In this document: piece after piece, positions 25,031 to 33,014 of the stretch | How the letters are laid out: each line of letters opens with the position of its first letter | How positions within the stretch are numbered: position 1 is the stretch's first letter | Assembly (NCBI GenBank): GCA_017520185.1 | Contig: JAFXGO010000029.1 | Location: forward strand, 100,616 to 164,615 | From: Elusimicrobiaceae bacterium | Lineage (GTDB): Bacteria > Elusimicrobiota > Elusimicrobia > Elusimicrobiales > Elusimicrobiaceae | Direction: 5' to 3' | Length of the DNA stretch: 64,000 bases | Made by a program: the position numbers and the translations under genes | The notes under the pieces: generated by a model | The model's database searches: none | Told to the model about the DNA's origin: nothing | The model's input: only the letters and a program-made list of their open reading frames with translations

Positions 25031-25852
25031 ATGACTCAACTTCAGCAAGTCAAAAAAGCTGTTGCCTATATCAACAAAAAAACCAAAAATTTTAAGCCGG
25101 AAATCGCCATCATTACAGGTTCCGGTTTAGCGGGATCTATTCCCCCTTTGGACAAGAAAATTACCATCTCTTATGCTGATATTCCCGGTTTTTTGCAAAG
25201 CACTGTACCGGGACATACGGGCAATTTGATTTTTGGTACTTACAAGGGCAAAAATATTATGGTCATGCAGGGCCGTTTTCACTATTACGAAGGACACCCG
25301 ATGAAAGACTTGGCCATTTCTATCCGCACCATGTTTATGTTAGGCGTAGAAAAATTGGTGGTGTCTGCCGCTGTGGGCTCTTTGGATATGAAGTTACAGC
25401 CCGGCTCGGTATGTGTACTAAGTGATCATATTAACTTTATGGCAAACAATCCGCTCATCGGCAATCATGAAAAAGAATTTGGCCCCATGTTCTTTGATTT
25501 GTCTGAAGCATACGATAAAAAATTGCGCAAAGTGACCTTAGATGCCGCTAAAAAACTAAAAATCAGTGCCAAAGAAGGATGCTATTTTGCTGTGACAGGC
25601 CCGAACTTTGAAACCCCGTCTGAAATCAAAGCTTTCAAAAAACTAGGTGCCAGCGTAGTGGGCATGAGCGTAGTGCCGGAAGTGTTGGTGGCACGCCAAT
25701 GCGGTATCCGCGTATTGGGGCTTGCGTGGGTCACAAATATGGGTTGTGGCATTTCCAAAACGCCGCTTTCTCATGAACAAACTATCAGCGAAAGCAAAAA
25801 AATCGAAGGAAAATTTAAAGACTTGTTGGAAAACGTACTTCCCAAAATCTAA
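25031..25852 (+). CDS. Purine nucleoside phosphorylase (trimeric type)
   Basis: A 273-aa enzyme of the PNP/MTAP family that splits purine nucleosides with phosphate. Motifs are ITGSGL (phosphate loop), TVPGHTGN, QGRFHYYEGH, VSAAVGSL, VTGPNFETPSEI and GMSVVPE, in order. An Asn in WVTNMGCGI at the base-binding position fits hypoxanthine/guanine use. It has a GGAGG ribosome site and ends just before a terminator. Part of the rnhB-yraN-PNP transcript. Confidence 0.94.
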   Translation: MTQLQQVKKAVAYINKKTKNFKPEIAIITGSGLAGSIPPLDKKITISYADIPGFLQSTVPGHTGNLIFGTYKGKNIMVMQGRFHYYEGHPMKDLAISIRTMFMLGVEKLVVSAAVGSLDMKLQPGSVCVLSDHINFMANNPLIGNHEKEFGPMFFDLSEAYDKKLRKVTLDAAKKLKISAKEGCYFAVTGPNFETPSEIKAFKKLGASVVGMSVVPEVLVARQCGIRVLGLAWVTNMGCGISKTPLSHEQTISESKKIEGKFKDLLENVLPKI

Positions 25853-25857
25853 TTTAC

Positions 25858-25888
25858 ATACCCCCGCCGTATCTAGCGGCGGGGTATT
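25858..25888 (+). terminator. Terminator overlapping the flippase leader
   Basis: The stem TACCCC-GCCG / CGGC-GGGGTA is followed by TTTT and ends only about 7 bp before the flippase ATG. The GGGG of its 3' arm is the only ribosome-site-like sequence for that gene. Confidence 0.7.
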
Positions 25889-25894
25889 TTGCGT

Positions 25895-27340
25895 ATGTCA
25901 AAAGCCATTTTACGTTTAGGAAAAGAAACATTGGTTTACGGCACCTCCACTGTTATAGCGAGGTTGCTCAATTTCTGTTTGGTTCCTTTTTATACCTATT
26001 ATTTGGCTACTGCCGAATATGGCGTAGCCGCTACGGTATTTGCCTTAATCGCTTTACTCAATGTAATCTTTCTGTTCGGCATGGACCAAAGTTATCTGCG
26101 TTTTGCCAGCGAAGCGGAAAACAAAAAAGAAGTTTTTCAACATTGTTTTTACGGATTGCTTTTGTATGGTATGGTGTTAGGCTCGGTAATGTTTTTACTG
26201 TCCAAACCTTTGGCTAGTGCAGTAGGCATCGGTGTCACCCATGTAAATTTGATTCATTTAGCCGTATTTATTTTGTTTTTAGACATGCTCAATATGATTG
26301 CTTTTACCAAGTTGCGCTTGCAACGGCGCGCATGGTATTTTGCAGGGGTAAGAACAGCCTCTATCATTGTCAATGTACTTTGTAATGTTTTGTTTATTGC
26401 CGTTTATAAAATGGGGGTTGAATCTATTTTTTGGGCCAATATCTTTGCCTCTTTGGCCTCTCTGTTGCTTTTATCTCCTGTCGTGTGGGAAGAATTAAAA
26501 ACAGGTCCGGTTTCTTTTAACTTTTCTTTACAAAAACAAATGCTTTTCTTTGCATGGCCTTTTGTGCCGGCAGGTCTGGCAAGCCTTTTGGTCAGCGTCA
26601 TTGATAAACCCATTTTGGTAAAATTGGTCGGCCTTTCTGAGGTGGGTATTTATCAGGCAAATTTTAAGATTGGCATATTTATGATGCTGATTGTTTCTAT
26701 GTTTGACCAAGCATGGAGACCCTTTTTCTTATCACATGCCAAAGATAAAGATGCCAAAGAACTCTTTGCCAAAGTGCTTACCTTCTTTACGGCCTTTGCC
26801 TCATGGGTTTTGTTGGGCTTAGTGTTCTTGATGCCGACGATTATCCAAAGCCATATTTTTGGCAATTTCCATTTAATCGCACCGCAATATTGGCAAGGGC
26901 TCAATGTCATTGCTCCGGTGTTGTTGGGATATTTCTTCTATGGTTTGTATATCAATTTCATGGTAGGGCCCGTAATTACAAAGCGCACACGCGTATTGAT
27001 ATGGATTACACTTTTAGGAGCAGCCACCAGCATCACCACCAATTTACTTTTAGTACCGCACATGGGCATTGTAGGAGCAGGCTGGGCAGTGGCCTTAAGT
27101 TATATGGTCATGGCAGCCTCTCTGTTTACTTTTACGCAAAAAGTATATCCTTTGCCCTATCAATACGCCAAACTAGTGGGCATCGGTCTTTTAGCCATTG
27201 TTATCGCTTACAGTGTACATAAGGCTTCTACTGTTTTAAATACTTGTCATTTGATAGAGTTTAAAATAGGGTTGTTATGTGCCTATCCATTGCTAATGTG
27301 GCTCATTATTCGCGGTAAAAAAAATACTAAGGGGAACTAA
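25895..27340 (+). CDS. Oligosaccharide flippase (Wzx/MATE-like)
   Basis: A 481-aa integral membrane protein with 12-14 hydrophobic segments and the polysaccharide-export start KETLVYGTSTVIARLLNF. Members flip lipid-linked oligosaccharides across the inner membrane. I take the ATG at 25895; a TTG two codons earlier lies within the terminator tail. The lack of an independent ribosome site and the overlapping terminator suggest that translation is either leaderless or limited by the hairpin. No glycan gene cluster adjoins it, so the substrate is unknown. The DJ-1-like gene starts 2 bp after the stop. Confidence 0.88.
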   Translation: MSKAILRLGKETLVYGTSTVIARLLNFCLVPFYTYYLATAEYGVAATVFALIALLNVIFLFGMDQSYLRFASEAENKKEVFQHCFYGLLLYGMVLGSVMFLLSKPLASAVGIGVTHVNLIHLAVFILFLDMLNMIAFTKLRLQRRAWYFAGVRTASIIVNVLCNVLFIAVYKMGVESIFWANIFASLASLLLLSPVVWEELKTGPVSFNFSLQKQMLFFAWPFVPAGLASLLVSVIDKPILVKLVGLSEVGIYQANFKIGIFMMLIVSMFDQAWRPFFLSHAKDKDAKELFAKVLTFFTAFASWVLLGLVFLMPTIIQSHIFGNFHLIAPQYWQGLNVIAPVLLGYFFYGLYINFMVGPVITKRTRVLIWITLLGAATSITTNLLLVPHMGIVGAGWAVALSYMVMAASLFTFTQKVYPLPYQYAKLVGIGLLAIVIAYSVHKASTVLNTCHLIEFKIGLLCAYPLLMWLIIRGKKNTKGN

Positions 27341-27341
27341 T

Positions 27342-27881
27342 ATGAAAGTATGTATGATTGTGACAAACGGATTTGAAGAAATGGAAGCGGTAGGCACCTA
27401 TGCCCTGCTGCGCAGAGGCGGGCTGGAAGTGGACGTATATAGCCTGCGCGGAGCAGAAGCCACAGGACGCTTTGGCCTGACGTGTACGGAGCTTAAACCA
27501 TTTAGCGAGTTCAAAGATGATAATTATGCCGCCCTCATTTTGCCCGGCGGTCCCCAATGGCAAGAATTGGAAGCTAGTCAAGGGGTGCAAGATTTATTAA
27601 AAGAATTTGCTTCTTCCAACAGACTTATTGCCGCTATCTGCGCCAGCCCCACTATTTTAGGTAGAGCAGGCCTTTTGCAAGGGAAAAATTACACTTGCTA
27701 TACGGCCATGAATGAAGATTTCGGCGGTACTTTCCATGAAGATTACGCCGTCACAGACGGAAAAATTATTACCGCCAAAAGTGCAGCCGCTACCTTTGAT
27801 TTTGCTTTTTCTATTTTACGCGCTCTTTGCGGTGAAGAAACCGTCCAAGAAACCAAAAAAGATATTTATTATCAAGACTAA
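27342..27881 (+). CDS. DJ-1/PfpI-family protein
   Basis: A 179-aa class I glutamine-amidotransferase-like protein of the DJ-1 group. The nucleophile cysteine is in AAICASPTILG (about residue 107), with the upstream glutamate in TNGFEEMEAVG and LPGGP in the middle. Relatives act as protein or nucleotide deglycases or glyoxalases, or in oxidative stress. AAGGGG precedes the ATG. Coupled to the flippase gene without evident functional link. A terminator follows. Confidence 0.9.
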   Translation: MKVCMIVTNGFEEMEAVGTYALLRRGGLEVDVYSLRGAEATGRFGLTCTELKPFSEFKDDNYAALILPGGPQWQELEASQGVQDLLKEFASSNRLIAAICASPTILGRAGLLQGKNYTCYTAMNEDFGGTFHEDYAVTDGKIITAKSAAATFDFAFSILRALCGEETVQETKKDIYYQD

Positions 27882-27885
27882 AATC

Positions 27886-27917
27886 AAAAGCCCCACCCGT
27901 TAAAGGTGGGGCTTTTT
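27886..27917. terminator. Bidirectional terminator
   Basis: The stem AAAAGCCCCACC / GGTGGGGCTTTT with a 7-nt loop lies between the convergent DJ-1-like and cca genes. Confidence 0.88.
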
Positions 27918-27927
27918 TCGTTTGCTT

Positions 27928-29025
27928 CTATTTCAAGAAACTTAAGGCTTGATCTCGGTTTGCGATGCGGCCGGCCCATTGCAATTTGCAAAAGCGTTCC
28001 ATTGCAGACGAAATTTTCCGTCCGCTCAGGCCCATATCGCGTAGTTCACGCCCTTTTACAAAGCAAGGTTGTAAGGCCGTACGTTTCAAGCCGGGGCAAA
28101 CAGCACGGATAATGCTTTCCTGTAAAGCAGACAGTGCCGCCATCGGAGACTTTTGGCTATCTACCACACTCCACGCACCGATTAGTTCATGCGTTAATTC
28201 TTTGGGTAAATGCAGGCTAATTAAAAATTCCGGCCCGCTAGCCTCCAACAAGCATGCACAAATGCCTAACTTGGCCTCTATGCTTTTGCCTTTTAAAATA
28301 GCATCGTTCCATTTCAGACCCGGATAAATAAAAGGCAACAGTTCATATTGCTCCAAGAAGGCAAACACTTCCGGCAGTTTCTTTTCTTCCAAAATTTTGA
28401 CAAACTCTTGGCGTACACGCTCACGAGAAAGAATAAACGGATATTCCTCTCTGGAGGCATCACTCATTAATTGGGAGGTTTTCCGGTCAATCGTCCATCC
28501 AAAGCGGCCCGCAAAACGGGCGGCACGATACAAACGTGTCGGGTCATCGGAAAAGCTCTTGTCGTGCAAAATTTTCACGACACCGCTATCAATGGCCTTT
28601 TTCGCTCCAAACGGATCATAAGACGCGCCAAAATTTTTAGGCAAAATACTCAGCGCCCACGCATTGGCCGTAAAATCCCTCCTGAACAAGTCGTCCTTAA
28701 TATTGGAAAACGTGACCTGTGGCAAAGCACCCGGGCGGGCGTAATGTTCTTTACGGGCTTGTACTAAATCCAACTTCAGCCCATTTGCCAATGTCACACG
28801 GTAGGTATTGAACTGGGAAAATTTATGTTTTTCCCCGCCCCACATTCTCACGCAAAATCCGGCAACGGATTCAGGTGAACCTTCAAATGTGAGATCAATG
28901 TCTTTAGTGTCCTTCTTTAAATAAAAGTCTCGGACAGCTCCCCCAACTACCCAAGCCTTCAGTCCTAATTTATCGGCATATTGGCCGATGGTTTGCAACA
29001 ATTCCTTATGTTTTCTCGGTATCAT
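27928..29025 (-). CDS. cca: tRNA nucleotidyltransferase (CCA-adding/poly(A) polymerase family)
   Basis: A 365-aa class II nucleotidyltransferase. The head domain has VVGGAVRDFYL and the catalytic D-x-D in KDIDLTFEG (about residues 42-44), then RRDFTANAWAL and DPTRLYRAARFAGRFG. Such enzymes add or repair the tRNA 3' CCA. This genome needs one because tRNA-Leu, tRNA-Arg and tmRNA here lack encoded CCA. The start overlaps the upstream CpXC gene by 4 bp. Distinguishing full CCA addition from A-addition requires comparison. Confidence 0.92.
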   Translation of the reverse strand: MIPRKHKELLQTIGQYADKLGLKAWVVGGAVRDFYLKKDTKDIDLTFEGSPESVAGFCVRMWGGEKHKFSQFNTYRVTLANGLKLDLVQARKEHYARPGALPQVTFSNIKDDLFRRDFTANAWALSILPKNFGASYDPFGAKKAIDSGVVKILHDKSFSDDPTRLYRAARFAGRFGWTIDRKTSQLMSDASREEYPFILSRERVRQEFVKILEEKKLPEVFAFLEQYELLPFIYPGLKWNDAILKGKSIEAKLGICACLLEASGPEFLISLHLPKELTHELIGAWSVVDSQKSPMAALSALQESIIRAVCPGLKRTALQPCFVKGRELRDMGLSGRKISSAMERFCKLQWAGRIANRDQALSFLK

Positions 29026-29663
29026 AATACTTCGGGCGCATCTGCGCCGCCCCCTTCTTCCATTTTATCTGCAAAGTGTTTAAGCAACGGGCTCTTCAGT
29101 CCCGACTTAAGCACCTTGCGGGCAGAACCGGCATAACTAGCTGCCGTTTCATCTGTCCCAGCCGCCGTGTACAAAGGGAACCCCCGTTCCCGCGCCCATT
29201 CGGGCTTAAGCCGCGCGACTTTTAGTCCCAACGCGGCAGCGGCAGCTGCAATGGCTTCTGACTCATCGGTACGTTGTTGTTCTTTCTCTACCACCTCCTT
29301 TAGCTCCTCCAAGCCAAACACGCACATTGGCCCGAAGTCCAGATTTAACTGCTTAAAAACGGTGTCACGCAGCTGCTCATAGTCATGCTGCATTTTGGCA
29401 AGCAGTTCCTTTTTATCTTGCTGATTTTTGTCCGAGAAAACAAAAATCAACAAGCTTGCCTGTTCGTCTAAGTACACAAAATCATTTTCGCCATGGAAGA
29501 AGCTGCTGCAATGGGGGCAGCAAAACAAATTCAACTCCCCTCCCAAAGCGGCATCTTTCAATTCGGGGTTTGGGGTGACATTCACGAACGTCCACTGCTC
29601 TGCGTCAAAAGACTCAGCGCAGTTGGGGCAAGTCAAGGTTTGGTTTAACTTAATCGACCTCAT
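29022..29663 (-). CDS. CpXC-domain zinc-binding protein
   Basis: A 213-aa protein with an N-terminal CpXC domain: CPNC near residue 11 and CCPHC about 40 residues later, a likely zinc site, followed by FHGENDFVYLDE and a helical region. Function unknown. I set the start at the ATG beginning MRSIKLNQ, because TATAAA lies exactly six bases upstream; a longer frame adds a non-conserved lead and lacks a ribosome site. Translationally coupled to cca by a 4-bp overlap. The C-terminal 80 residues are Ala/Lys/Arg-rich. Confidence 0.8.
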   Translation of the reverse strand: MRSIKLNQTLTCPNCAESFDAEQWTFVNVTPNPELKDAALGGELNLFCCPHCSSFFHGENDFVYLDEQASLLIFVFSDKNQQDKKELLAKMQHDYEQLRDTVFKQLNLDFGPMCVFGLEELKEVVEKEQQRTDESEAIAAAAAALGLKVARLKPEWARERGFPLYTAAGTDETAASYAGSARKVLKSGLKSPLLKHFADKMEEGGGADAPEVL

Positions 29664-29669
29664 ATCTAA

Positions 29670-29675
29670 TTTATA
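29670..29675 (-). promoter_or_regulatory. -10 box (leaderless) of CpXC-cca operon
   Basis: Minus-strand TTTGTATAAA: TATAAA ends six bases before the ATG at 29663, so the predicted transcript begins at the A of the start codon. Confidence 0.5.
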
Positions 29676-29702
29676 CAAAAAATGGAAAAACATGAAAATA
29701 TT

Positions 29703-29740
29703 TTTTTTTAAAAAAAAGACCTATTTTTTTCTAGGTCCTT
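29703..29740 (-). terminator. Terminator on minus strand
   Basis: The stem GACCTA / TAGGTC with an A-rich loop is followed on the minus strand by eight Ts. The only minus-strand gene upstream of it is the AlkD-like gene at 30.1-30.8 kb, so it may end a transcript running antisense through tRNA-Arg. Confidence 0.6.
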
Positions 29741-29782
29741 TACTAATTAAAAATGACACAGTGTCTTGCGTATAAAAAATGC

Positions 29783-29788
29783 TAAAAT
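29783..29788 (+). promoter_or_regulatory. Extended -10 box of tRNA-Arg
   Basis: TGCTAAAAT, expected start near 29795, 37 bp before the mature tRNA. A perfect inverted repeat GACAC-A-GTGTC at 29755-29765 lies at the -35 position. Confidence 0.55.
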
Positions 29789-29831
29789 AAGTACGGTTGT
29801 TTGTGTTCTTTTGTGTTTTTTTGATTTTTAC

Positions 29832-29904
29832 GCCCCGTTAGCTCAACTGGATAGAGTACCGGTCTTCGGAACCGGTGGTTCGGGTTCGAATCCCGCACGG
29901 GGCA
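29832..29904 (+). tRNA. tRNA-Arg (TCG)
   Basis: 73 nt. The acceptor stem GCCCCGT pairs with ACGGGGC; the anticodon stem CCGGT/ACCGG encloses CTTCGGA, anticodon TCG. The T-arm has GGTTCGAATCC. CCA is not encoded. Confidence 0.95.
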
Positions 29905-30128
29905 AATTTTTCTTCGATATTTGCTTTGATGCTTTGTTGCTCAAATGCTCGGATACCTCGGGCTCCGCCCCTTTTACAGTATACACTCGCATTTTTGCGC
30001 CGCGCCTGAAAGCAAATCCCTTTGAAAAACCTTTTTCCCACTAAAACCGCGAGGTCCGGCCCGAAGGCATTTTGAGTCAACAAAATGACTGCAGGGGAAT
30101 CGAACGGGGCAATTTTTTTGGCTAGTTT
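29905..30128. other. tRNA-derived scar region
   Basis: No gene seen. At 30086-30119 the sequence resembles the end of tRNA-Arg plus its flank (GAACGGGGCAATTTTT against CACGGGGCAAATTTTT). The adjoining TGACTGCAGGGGAATCGAA reads on the minus strand like the 3' half of another tRNA. This suggests a remnant of an excised or decayed insertion next to tRNA-Arg. Confidence 0.4.
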
Positions 30129-30839
30129 TTATTTCCCCATATACATCTTCTTCTGCGCGGGACTTAATTTTTCTATGCTATACCTTAGCATCGTGCGCGG
30201 CATACGCGCGGCGTGCTTGTTTAAAAATTTGCATAAAACACATTCGTTTTTTTTGCCCACTTCGCGCAAGAGCCACCCTGTGGACTTATGCATCAAGTCA
30301 TGCTCATGCGTAAAAAACTGCTCTGCCAACGTGAGCGTCGGCCCGAATTCCCCTCGCTTAACCAAAAACATCGTACTGACGATAGCAGCTCGTTGTTCCC
30401 ACAAGTTTTCACTTTGTGCCAATTTAAACAAAATGCTTTTATCTTCTTTATCTGCCAAATACGCTCCTATTATTTTATAGGCGGAAATATCTATCAAATC
30501 CCAATTATTCACCCGCGTCAAATGTGCAATATAAAAATCAAAAATCTCTTTTCGTTCTTGATCCGTTTGCGCTTTTTCAAATTTTGCCACCAATATCAGC
30601 ACCGCACACGCACGCGCCTCATGCCATTTAGAAGCAAATAATTTTTCCAAATCTTTCCAATTCGCGTGCGTAAAAAACTGTTTGACCACGCGTCTTGTTT
30701 GCGGTAAGCTGACACCTAAAAATTGGTCCCCCTCACCGTATTGGCCTTTACCCGTTTTGAAAAATCGCAACTGAATGGCGGCCGTTTTTGGGTCGGCTAA
30801 AGATTGTAATTTTTGCAAAATAACGTCGGCTATATTCAT
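30129..30839 (-). CDS. DNA alkylation repair protein (AlkD-like)
   Basis: A 236-aa all-helical HEAT-repeat protein of the AlkD family, whose members are glycosylases removing bulky cationic alkylated bases. Family motifs are YGEGDQFLGVSLPQTR, WHEARACAVLIL (with the conserved acidic/aromatic residues), NNWDLIDISA and LMHKSTGWLLREVGK. It is leaderless by prediction: TAAAAT ends six bases before the ATG. Divergent from yebC, with the two promoters about 40 bp apart. Activity is inferred from the family. Confidence 0.9.
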   Translation of the reverse strand: MNIADVILQKLQSLADPKTAAIQLRFFKTGKGQYGEGDQFLGVSLPQTRRVVKQFFTHANWKDLEKLFASKWHEARACAVLILVAKFEKAQTDQERKEIFDFYIAHLTRVNNWDLIDISAYKIIGAYLADKEDKSILFKLAQSENLWEQRAAIVSTMFLVKRGEFGPTLTLAEQFFTHEHDLMHKSTGWLLREVGKKNECVLCKFLNKHAARMPRTMLRYSIEKLSPAQKKMYMGK

Positions 30840-30845
30840 AAAACT

Positions 30846-30851
30846 ATTTTA
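30846..30851 (-). promoter_or_regulatory. Extended -10 box (leaderless) of AlkD-like gene
   Basis: Minus-strand TGTTAAAAT followed by AGTTTT and ATG: predicted start at the A of the ATG (30839). No ribosome site. Confidence 0.62.
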
Positions 30852-30890
30852 ACATTTTCCCCTCCCCTATTCTGAATGCGGAAAATTTGC

Positions 30891-30896
30891 TAGAAT
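30891..30896 (+). promoter_or_regulatory. Extended -10 box of yebC
   Basis: TGCTAGAAT with an expected start near 30903; the leader then carries TAAGGAG before the ATG at 30930. Confidence 0.62.
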
Positions 30897-30929
30897 AAAG
30901 TATCTAATCTTGCAGTAAGGAGCGTACCC

Positions 30930-31685
30930 ATGGGTGGACATTCGCACTGGGCCGGTATTAAACACAAAAAGGCCCTCGTTGATGCTAAAAAAGGCAAAGT
31001 ATTTACCAAAATTTTAAGAGAAATCACCATCGCCGCCAAAATGAGCGGCGGCAACCCTGACCAAAACCCCCGCTTGAGAAAAGCGATGGACGATGCTCGC
31101 GCGGCCAACATGCCGTCTGACAACGTCAAACGCGCTATCATGAAAGGTACCGGTCAATTGCCGGGTGTATCTTACGAAGAAATTACCTACGAAGGGTATG
31201 GTCCGGGTTCTACGGCTGTTATTGTGGAATGCACCACCGATAACAAAAACCGCACCTTCGCTGAAATCCGCAAAATTTTCACCAGCCGCGGCGGTTCTAT
31301 CGGAACGTCCGGTTGTGTGTCTTATATGTTTAAAAGCAAAGGCGTAATCGTCATTAACAAAGATGCCATCGGTGAAGAAGAACTGATGGACTTGGCCTTA
31401 GAAGCCGGTGCCGAAGATGTGCGCACCGAAGGTGATGTGTATGAAGTCTTGACCGCACCCGATGCTTCCTTTGACGAAGTGAAAAAAGCCATTGAAGCCA
31501 AAGGCATTACTCCGGAATCTGCCGAGCTGACCAAACTGCCCGATACCGAAGTGAACATCAATGACGAACATACCGCTGAATCTTTGATGAAAATGATGGA
31601 CGAACTTGACGATCACGACGATACCAAAAACGTCTACTCCAACTATAATATCCCCGATGATATTATGGCTAAATTAGACAAATAA
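30930..31685 (+). CDS. yebC: YebC/PmpR-family regulatory protein
   Basis: A 251-aa member of the YebC/TACO1 family, which affects transcription and, in several bacteria, translation of proline-rich stretches. The start MGGHSHWAGIKHKKA is nearly invariant in the family, and YEGYGPGSTAVIVE and RGGSIGTSGCVSYMF follow. AAGGAG precedes the ATG. It sits upstream of ruvC-ruvA-ruvB, a classic order, but is separated from ruvC by a terminator-like hairpin. Confidence 0.95.
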   Translation: MGGHSHWAGIKHKKALVDAKKGKVFTKILREITIAAKMSGGNPDQNPRLRKAMDDARAANMPSDNVKRAIMKGTGQLPGVSYEEITYEGYGPGSTAVIVECTTDNKNRTFAEIRKIFTSRGGSIGTSGCVSYMFKSKGVIVINKDAIGEEELMDLALEAGAEDVRTEGDVYEVLTAPDASFDEVKKAIEAKGITPESAELTKLPDTEVNINDEHTAESLMKMMDELDDHDDTKNVYSNYNIPDDIMAKLDK

Positions 31686-31703
31686 GTTTTTGCAAGAAAC
31701 CTA

Positions 31704-31741
31704 ATACCGCCCGCGACCGCAAGGAAACGGGCGGTTTGTTT
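31704..31741 (+). terminator. Rho-independent terminator
   Basis: The stem ACCGCCCG / CGGGCGGT with a 14-nt loop, then TTTGTTT, lies between yebC and ruvC. Confidence 0.75.
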
Positions 31742-31746
31742 AAGAG

Positions 31747-31752
31747 TGTAAT
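31747..31752 (+). promoter_or_regulatory. Possible -10 box (leaderless) of ruvC
   Basis: TGTAAT ends six bases before the ATG at 31759. It departs from consensus at the second base, but the spacing equals that of the other leaderless genes and there is no ribosome site. Confidence 0.4.
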
Positions 31753-31758
31753 TTGTAT

Positions 31759-32325
31759 ATGAATCAGAAATCTTCCATTGTTTTAGGCATAGATCCCGGT
31801 TTAGACCGCACCGGCTGGGCAGTACTCAGCCGTGATGAAAGAGCCAAACTGGGGCTCATTGCGTGCGGATTGATTCATACACAGGCAGGGCAAGATTTGC
31901 CCGTTCGCTTAAATTATATTTATAGCGAATTTCAAAAAATCTTGGCTCAATACAAGCCCGACCAAGTGGCTATGGAGCAAAACTTTTTCTTGAAACGCGC
32001 AATTACAATGGCCAATACCATCATGACACGCGGAGTGATTATTTTGGCTTGTGAACAAGCCGGCAAAACCATTTCCTTTTATCCACCCAAACGGGTAAAA
32101 ATGCAATTATGCGGCTGCGGATCGGCTGACAAAAAACAAGTACAACGCATGGTACAACTAACCTTAAATTTAGATAAAGCTCCCTCTCCCGATGACGTGG
32201 CAGATGCCGTCGCTATCGGTATTTGTCACCAAAAAACCGCACCGTTAAACAACATGATAAATGTCAAAGCGGCCTTTTTGGCTAAGTTAAAAGCCGCCAA
32301 AGAAGCTCAAATCAAAAAGAAATAA
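31759..32325 (+). CDS. ruvC: Holliday junction resolvase RuvC
   Basis: A 188-aa RNase H-fold endonuclease that cuts four-way DNA junctions with RuvAB. The catalytic acids are in LGIDPGLDRTGWA (first Asp), MEQNFF (Glu) and SPDDVADAVAIG (the C-terminal Asp pair). A TTG two codons upstream is a possible but unlikely start; the ATG fits the leaderless pattern. The C-terminus has a lysine-rich tail of about 25 residues. ruvA follows after 77 bp with its own promoter. Confidence 0.95.
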   Translation: MNQKSSIVLGIDPGLDRTGWAVLSRDERAKLGLIACGLIHTQAGQDLPVRLNYIYSEFQKILAQYKPDQVAMEQNFFLKRAITMANTIMTRGVIILACEQAGKTISFYPPKRVKMQLCGCGSADKKQVQRMVQLTLNLDKAPSPDDVADAVAIGICHQKTAPLNNMINVKAAFLAKLKAAKEAQIKKK

Positions 32326-32390
32326 TATCTGCAAAAAAGAGCATCTTTTCGCATTCTCTACAACCTAGCCGTCTGCTCCCTTAAATATGC

Positions 32391-32396
32391 TAAAAT
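32391..32396 (+). promoter_or_regulatory. Extended -10 box (leaderless) of ruvAB
   Basis: TGCTAAAAT followed by AACCCT and ATG at 32403. The expected transcription start coincides with the A of the ATG, and no Shine-Dalgarno sequence exists. Confidence 0.68.
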
Positions 32397-32402
32397 AACC
32401 CT

Positions 32403-33014
32403 ATGATTGCATACCTCAAAGGACAAATTTTGGAAGTCAACGAAGAAAGTGCCATTATCGTCTGTGGCGGAGTAGGGTATGAAGTAAACCTCGCCAAAGG
32501 CTCTGCTCAAATGTTGGAAAGCGGACGAGAAGCCACCCTTTACATAGCGGAATCTATCTCTCCGTACGATGGAACGGTTTTGTACGGATTTTTGTCTAAA
32601 GAAGATAAAGAACTTTGGGCTTTATTTAAAAGTTCCATTCCCAATACGGGTGCAAAAAAGGCATTAGAATATTTAAACAAGGCACTGCGTTCCGTAGCCG
32701 ATTTTCATAATGCAATCATTAAGCGCGACCCTAAAATTTTAACGGGAATTTTTGGATTTACCTCCAAAACGGCAGAAAAACTGATTAACTCTTTGAAGGA
32801 TAAAATAGACGCTATCACTGTGCAGGGCTCTAGTAAAATTAAAGTGCTTGATGAGGTCCCTTATATGAGTGATGTTTTAGAAGCCTTAACGGCTTTAGGT
32901 TATTCCGCCGCCGAAAGTCGCCGCGCTATTGAGCAGTTGTATCAAGAGGGTATCAGCCCCAACGATAAAATTGAGCATATCATTAAAGAAGCTTTACGGG
33001 TATTGAAAAAATGA
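32403..33014 (+). CDS. ruvA: Holliday junction DNA helicase subunit RuvA
   Basis: A 203-aa junction-binding protein. It has an N-terminal OB domain (MIAYLKGQI, GGVGYEVNL), central helix-hairpin-helix repeats (one in PNTGAKKALEYL, one in GFTSKTAEKLINSL) and a C-terminal UBA-like domain (ALTALGYSAAESRRAI) that contacts RuvB. It loads RuvB rings on Holliday junctions. The stop overlaps the ruvB start by 4 bp. Predicted leaderless. Confidence 0.95.
   Translation: MIAYLKGQILEVNEESAIIVCGGVGYEVNLAKGSAQMLESGREATLYIAESISPYDGTVLYGFLSKEDKELWALFKSSIPNTGAKKALEYLNKALRSVADFHNAIIKRDPKILTGIFGFTSKTAEKLINSLKDKIDAITVQGSSKIKVLDEVPYMSDVLEALTALGYSAAESRRAIEQLYQEGISPNDKIEHIIKEALRVLKK

Noticed and set aside
29838..30083. 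Minus-strand open frame of 81 codons across tRNA-Arg
   Set aside because: Its end is the antisense of the tRNA, a usual false frame, and the rest has no ribosome site.
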